Assembly (NCBI RefSeq): GCF_001613445.1
Contig: NZ_BDCJ01000001.1
Location: 147,754 to 211,753, forward strand
Reading direction: 5' to 3'
Source of the DNA: Nocardia grenadensis NBRC 108939
GTDB lineage: Bacteria; Actinomycetota; Actinomycetes; Mycobacteriales; Mycobacteriaceae
DNA: 64,000 nucleotides
Positions 60,104 through 64,000 of this stretch are shown here, one piece after another (within the stretch, counting starts at the first letter, position 1; every line of letters begins with the position of its first letter). The translations under genes were made by a program, and so were the position numbers. Below the pieces are notes generated by a model. It searched no databases. It had not been told where the DNA came from and saw only the letters and a program-made list of their open reading frames with translations.

Positions 60104-61090
60104 TCATCGAGGACCGACAGGGTCGGCGACCGGTTGCGGTGCGGAGCCGCGGTGACGTCGGGGCCGGGCGGAGGTGTGTCGTGTACACCAGGCGGTAACC
60201 AGTCCGGTTGTTCCGACCGTGATGCGTCGGGGCAGTGGGACGCGGGCGCGCCGGCCGAACACGGCGAAGTCGCTGTCTTCGACCCGGTCGAGTATCTCCG
60301 AGTACAGGGTCAGCGCAGTGGCGACACACGGCCGGGAGCGAGGTTCGAGCAACGCGATTCCACGGTGGGCGTATCGATATCGGGCGCGGGTCAGCGCATG
60401 CTGGTGGGCCAGGGCGCGCCGCAGCCTCGGGTCGGTCCGGCGGTGGTCGCGACACCAGTGCAACAATTCACGGTCCACGCCGTAGACAGCGAGTTCGTCG
60501 GCGGGGAGATAGATCCGGCCCCGAGCGAGATCTTCGTCGATATCCCGAAGGAAGTTGGTCAGCTGGAACGCATATCCGAGCGCCGCCGCGAACGGGGCGG
60601 CTTCGTCGCGCGGGGCGATGGTGCCGAGTATCGGCAGCACCTGAAGACCGATCACTTCGGCCGACCCGTGGACGTAGCGGTCCAGGGCGGCACGGTCGGG
60701 GTAGTCGGTGATCGACAGGTCCATTCGCATGGACTCGAAGAAGGCTTCGAACAGTTCCGAGGGCAGTTGATAGATGTCCGCGGTATGTGCGACTGCGGCA
60801 AGAGCCGGGTCGGCGTCGACGTCGTGGTGGCGAAATCGGTGGACCAGGGTCTCCAGTCGTGCGGTGCGTTCCTTCATATCGAGGTCGGGCCCAGGGGCGT
60901 CGAGGATATCGTCGGCGCGGCGGGCGAATCCGTAGAGGGCGTGGATGGCGGGGCGCTGGTCGGGGGCGAGTAGGCGGGTGGCGAGGAAGAACGTTTTCCC
61001 GTGTCGGGCGTTGAGGTCGCGGCATGCGCGGTAGGAGCGGCGCAGTGCCGGGTCGTGGATGTGGGCGGCGTCGAGTTCTTTCCTGGTCAT
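60104..61090 (-). CDS. crtB: Phytoene synthase
   Basis: A 328-residue squalene/phytoene synthase that joins two geranylgeranyl diphosphates to phytoene. The first Asp-rich site is GFARRADDILDAPG (DxxxD) and the second is FLRDIDEDLARGRIYLP. SKTFFLATRLLP-like HGKTFFLATRLLAPDQRPAI and YVHGSAEVIGLQVLPIL are also conserved. The start is ATG 61090; four bases separate it from the stop of the upstream crtI remnant, as in intact crtI-crtB operons. The enzyme itself looks complete, though with no local desaturase the product cannot be used here. Confidence 0.92.
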   Translation of the reverse strand: MTRKELDAAHIHDPALRRSYRACRDLNARHGKTFFLATRLLAPDQRPAIHALYGFARRADDILDAPGPDLDMKERTARLETLVHRFRHHDVDADPALAAVAHTADIYQLPSELFEAFFESMRMDLSITDYPDRAALDRYVHGSAEVIGLQVLPILGTIAPRDEAAPFAAALGYAFQLTNFLRDIDEDLARGRIYLPADELAVYGVDRELLHWCRDHRRTDPRLRRALAHQHALTRARYRYAHRGIALLEPRSRPCVATALTLYSEILDRVEDSDFAVFGRRARVPLPRRITVGTTGLVTAWCTRHTSARPRRHRGSAPQPVADPVGPR

Positions 61091-61094
61091 GGCG

Positions 61095-61480
61095 TCAGCC
61101 TTTGCTGGAGGACCGGGGCGGGCATATGTATGTGAAGCGGGGACCGGTGATACGGTCGGCTGCCAGGCGCCCAAGAGATCAGCACCGGGGGATTCCGACT
61201 CCGGGCGCGGTGGAGCCGTCGGCGAGGACGACATCGTCCGGGCCGCGGATCATAGTGGCCGGACGCAGCGGTCCTACCTGCGAAAGGGGCGCGCCAACGC
61301 GAACGGAGTGTCGGTGATTATACCCTGGCGGGTCCAGTCCGCCGGAGCGGGCGTGTGCAGGATCCGGGTGCCGATCAGGGGAGGGGCAGCCGCTGGTTCA
61401 CGGTGGCTGGTGGACCGTCGACGTAGGCAGGCACATCGCGGTCCCAGTCGATCGACCCGTGGCGAGGTTGGGTGCGTCGG
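61095..61480 (-). pseudogene. crtI: Phytoene desaturase (crtI), decayed C-terminal remnant
   Basis: Read on the minus strand in three frames, the DNA gives successive pieces of the CrtI C-terminus: GSIDWDRDVPAYVD; then ILHTPAPADWTRQGI with TPFALARPFR; then GPLRPATMIRGPDDVVLADG with STAPGVGIP; then PVLIS; then GRLAADRITG. The pattern matches the end of actinobacterial CrtI (PFALAHTFxQTGPFRPA...PGVGxP..LISGRLAA). At least four frame changes are needed. Around PVLIS a missing C and an extra T compensate but create an in-frame TGA. The natural stop at 61095-61097 lies 4 bases before crtB. Nothing of the FAD-binding N-terminus is found in the 264 bases beyond 61480. Confidence 0.75.
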
Positions 61481-61744
61481 GCGCGGGTGACGCGGCGGGC
61501 AGGGCGCGCGGGTGGGCCTGCATCGATGGTCGAGCCCGCCTCGTCTATGGAGCGTATGGGGCCGGTCTTCGCCAGATCGGCGACCGGCCGCGGTGGTAAG
61601 CCTGCTCGGGCGCCACATCCGTACGCTTCGTTCATCTACTTCGAATCGCGGGCTACACCCCCGTCGAGCCCGCGGCGCCGAAGAAGCCGGTCCGCCGATC
61701 GGCCCCGCGGCGAGGAGGTCGATCGGCGGATCCGTGGGCCGCCC

Positions 61745-62095
61745 TCAGGCTGCGGCGGCGTGGCGGAGGGAACCGATCGCGGTGCCGACATCGTCGACGT
61801 CGACGACCAGGCGGGTGTAATCGTGTCCGCGCAGGTCGATGCGGACGGCGTTACCACCGAAGAGGGTGTCCCAGTATTCTTTCCGGCCCTTGCCGCGGAA
61901 GGTGCCCGCGGCGATCGCGCCGGGAAAGAACACGCCAGGGGCGCGCACCCAGGGGGGACGGCGGTCGATTTCGGCCGGTTCGACGGCCACGATATTGGTG
62001 AGATCGAAGGTGATGTGGTCGCACAGCGACAGCACTCGGTGTGCGCCGCGGACGTGGACAGTGACGGTGGTGCCGGTGATCTCGAAGTCCACCAT
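61745..62095 (-). CDS. Small PH-like domain protein
   Basis: A 116-residue all-beta protein with one C-terminal helix, resembling bacterial pleckstrin-homology (bPH_2/PH_5) domains. It begins MVDFEITGTTVTVHVRGAHR, then has strands around IVAVEPAEIDRRPPWV, the loop APGVFFPGAIAAGTFRGKGR, the strand KEYWDTLFGGNAVRI and the closing helix DDVGTAIGSLRHAAAA. Function unknown; such domains often oligomerise or bind lipids. It is divergent from the TerD-AIM24 gene and may be functionally linked to it, since both are small beta-sandwich stress-type proteins. Confidence 0.7.
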   Translation of the reverse strand: MVDFEITGTTVTVHVRGAHRVLSLCDHITFDLTNIVAVEPAEIDRRPPWVRAPGVFFPGAIAAGTFRGKGRKEYWDTLFGGNAVRIDLRGHDYTRLVVDVDDVGTAIGSLRHAAAA

Positions 62096-62416
62096 GGGTT
62101 CCTCCCTGATGCCGAGTTCCGCTCGTCCGATTCCAGGATGCCGCCGTGGCCTGGCCGTTGGCTGTGCTGCGGCTGTGAAAATTCTCAGGTTCGTCGGCGG
62201 TTCACCGGAGACATCGTCGCTGAGCGCGGTGGCGTTTCGTCGCAGGTGGCGTGCTCGCCGGCGGCGTGTCGAATACTGCGGTGGCGCGGCGCGGGCGCTA
62301 TCGGTCACACTCGTCGGTGTGGAACAGAAGTCAGCTGGGTGGGCGGCCGGGGGCCGGGCCACCCGCGGGGTCGGCGGGTACCCGGTCCGGTACGTATCGG
62401 GTCGGGGTGATACGAG
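62096..62416. other. Divergent intergenic region, nothing definite
   Basis: These 321 bases separate the PH-like gene and the TerD-AIM24 gene. I see no clean inverted repeat or gene; GAGG before GTG 62417 may be the ribosome site of the fusion gene. Confidence 0.4.
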
Positions 62417-63952
62417 GTGACCGCGCTCGCTCCGGGGGAGAACCGGCCCGCGCCGGGTGATCGGCTGACGGTGACGGTGACCTGTTCCGCGGCGGTGGAT
62501 GTGTCGGCGCTACTGCTCGCCGCGGACGGAAAGGTCAGGTCCGACGGCGATTTCGTATTCTTCAACCAGCCCGCCGGGCCGGGGGTGACCTACCGGCATG
62601 GGCGGGGCGCCGGCGATGTCGTCGACGTGCAGACGCCGGGCCTGCCCGGCGATATCGAGCGGGTGGTGGTCACCGCGAGCCTGGACGGCAGCGGGCCACC
62701 CACCTTCGGGTCGGTGGGGTCGCTCACCGCGACGGTGACCGGGCAGCAGGGCACGCTCACCTTCGCGGTGTCGAAGCTGAGCGCCGAGACGGCAGTGGTC
62801 TGCGTGGAGATCTATCGACGGGCGGGCGCGTGGAAGGTACGCGCTGTCGGGCAGGGGTACGACAACGGTCTGGCGGGTATTGCCACCGACTTCGGGGTGA
62901 ACGTCGACGACGAGCCGGTTCCGCCGGCCCCGCCCGTACCGCCCGCGTCCCGTACCGATCCCACCGTGGTCGCCAACCCTGCTTCGGCGCAACATTATTC
63001 GGCTTCGCAATATCCGGCTCCGCAGCACCAGGCGCCGTTGTACCAGGCGCCGCAGTACCCGCAGCACCCCGGCCCGCCGCCCTGGTACCCCGCCGCGCCG
63101 CCGGCCGCCGGTTATCCGTCGTCGCAGCCGTATTCATCCGGGCCGGCCCATCCGGCGCCGCCCGCCCCCGCGCACCAGCCTCCCGCATATCCTTCCCAGC
63201 AAGGAGCTCAGCCGATGCACAGCGAGCTGTTCGACCCGCGTCATGCCGAAGTGTCCGGGATGGGCATCCAGAAGCAGGGCAGCAAGATGATCAAGGTCGG
63301 CGTGAACGGCGAAACGCTGGTCCGTTCCGGATCCATGGTCGCCTACCAGGGGGATCTGAATTTCCAGGCGCTCGGTTCCGGCGGGATCGGCCGGGCGATC
63401 CAGCAGCGGCTCACCGGCGAGGGCGTGCCGCTGATGAAGGTGTCCGGGCGCGGTGATCTGTTCGTCGCCAACGGGGCGGCCGATGTGCACATCATCGATC
63501 TGGACGGCACCGACGGGCTCACCATCAACGGGTCCAATGTGCTCGCCTTCGATCCCACTCTGGGCTACGACATCCGGATGGTGCAGGGCGCGGCGGGGTA
63601 CGCCAGTAACGCGGGCCTGTTCAACTGCGTGTTCACCGGCCGCGGCCGGATCGCCATCACCAGCCACGGCGGCCCGGTCGTACTGAATGTCGATCAGCCC
63701 ACCTATGCCGATCCGCAGGCGGCCATCGCCTGGTCGTCGAGCCTGCAGACGAGTGTGAAACGCAATGACTCCTTCGGGCTGGGCCGGCTCATCGGCCGTA
63801 GCACCGGGGAGGGCATGACCCTGGCGTTCGCCGGCCGCGGTTTCGTGATCGTGCAGCCCTCGGAGTTGCCGCCCGGCGGCATGATCGGCGGGACCGGGGG
63901 CGGGCAGGAGGCCGGGCAGAGCGGCGGCCTGCTGGGCGGTCTGCTCGGGTAG
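62417..63952 (+). CDS. TerD-like / AIM24 fusion protein
   Basis: A 511-residue two-domain protein. Residues 1-170 are a TerD-like calcium-binding beta sandwich: CSAAVDVSALLLAADGKVRS with DFVFFNQPAGP, VVVTASLDGSGPPTFGSVGS and VVCVEIYRRAGAWKVRAVGQ-GYDNGL. Residues about 175-265 form a Pro/Gln/Tyr-rich linker (QYPAPQHQAPLYQAP). Residues 270-490 are an AIM24 domain: KVGVNGETLVRSGSMVAYQG, LMKVSGRGDLFVANGAADVH and HIIDLDGTDGLTINGSNVLA. TerD proteins act in tellurite and stress resistance in scaffold systems; AIM24 is of unknown role. GTG start; ends with a Gly-rich tail. Confidence 0.87.
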   Translation: MTALAPGENRPAPGDRLTVTVTCSAAVDVSALLLAADGKVRSDGDFVFFNQPAGPGVTYRHGRGAGDVVDVQTPGLPGDIERVVVTASLDGSGPPTFGSVGSLTATVTGQQGTLTFAVSKLSAETAVVCVEIYRRAGAWKVRAVGQGYDNGLAGIATDFGVNVDDEPVPPAPPVPPASRTDPTVVANPASAQHYSASQYPAPQHQAPLYQAPQYPQHPGPPPWYPAAPPAAGYPSSQPYSSGPAHPAPPAPAHQPPAYPSQQGAQPMHSELFDPRHAEVSGMGIQKQGSKMIKVGVNGETLVRSGSMVAYQGDLNFQALGSGGIGRAIQQRLTGEGVPLMKVSGRGDLFVANGAADVHIIDLDGTDGLTINGSNVLAFDPTLGYDIRMVQGAAGYASNAGLFNCVFTGRGRIAITSHGGPVVLNVDQPTYADPQAAIAWSSSLQTSVKRNDSFGLGRLIGRSTGEGMTLAFAGRGFVIVQPSELPPGGMIGGTGGGQEAGQSGGLLGGLLG

Positions 63953-64000
63953 CCTCACCGCCGCCGCGGCGCCGGTATGGTATCGACGTCCTATGGTGAT

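Noticed and set aside
59718..60198. Frames in the crtB-glycosyltransferase gap as a possible extra carotenoid gene
   Set aside because: Neither strand shows a motif of any carotenoid enzyme, and composition is that of antisense or non-coding DNA.

Overview
The window is high-GC actinobacterial DNA and most likely comes from Nocardia or a close mycolic-acid-containing relative. The clues are an antigen-85-type mycolyltransferase, Lsr2, Ku, actinobacterial RecC-RecB-RecD, several luciferase-like flavin/F420 oxidoreductases, a type II NADH dehydrogenase, a CYP136-like P450, two MGKH-type secreted proteins in tandem, and a latex-clearing (rubber) oxygenase. I see no rRNA, tRNA, CRISPR array, insertion sequence or phage gene. 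The genus is inferred from gene content.

Layout. 0-6 kb: the 5' end of an aminotransferase (dapC), HAD and DoxX-like proteins, then a decaying stretch: an alpha/beta hydrolase whose stop was lost by fusion to an acetyltransferase remnant, a racemase-like gene with a foreign tail, and a frameshifted cutinase. Inside that stretch sit an intact PadR/peptide deformylase pair around a perfect operator palindrome, and the rubber oxygenase gene. 6-25 kb: small metabolic units, several with a divergent regulator and visible inverted repeats (MarR/AhpD-like, PucR/aldehyde dehydrogenase, TetR/SRPBCC), plus crotonase, MaoC, mycolyltransferase, Lsr2, two LLM oxidoreductases, hydrolases and a universal stress protein. 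25-35 kb: Ku overlapping a CrtL-type lycopene cyclase, an MFS exporter, the tandem secreted paralogues, ndh, the P450 and a beta-lactamase-fold protein. 35-44 kb: recC-recB-recD in one operon, preceded by a promoter resembling the mycobacterial DNA-damage (RecA-NDp/PafBC) type. 44-55 kb: TetR, GabD2-like dehydrogenase with an SDR, a PrmC-like methyltransferase, a Nudix-like regulator beside galT, a DUF218 protein, a divergent FolD, and a K+/H+ antiporter with its RCK subunit.

54.6-61.5 kb is a carotenoid cluster, all on the minus strand: crtB, a glycosyltransferase, the split lycopene cyclase crtYc-crtYd, the aromatic-ring-forming crtU and a Rieske oxygenase. The genes would fit a glycosylated, oxygenated aromatic carotenoid of the isorenieratene type. 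Phytoene desaturase crtI survives only as a multiply frameshifted C-terminal scrap four bases upstream of crtB, so the pathway is broken here unless crtI is present elsewhere. A second, unrelated lycopene cyclase lies 30 kb away next to Ku. The window ends with a PH-like protein divergent from a TerD-AIM24 fusion.

The most informative observations are the crtI scar, the two cyclase types, the Rieske-crtU pairing, the FolD that lacks its usual catalytic lysine, the Nudix-like protein with a broken Nudix box beside galT, and a series of clean inverted repeats next to regulators that give specific, testable operators.
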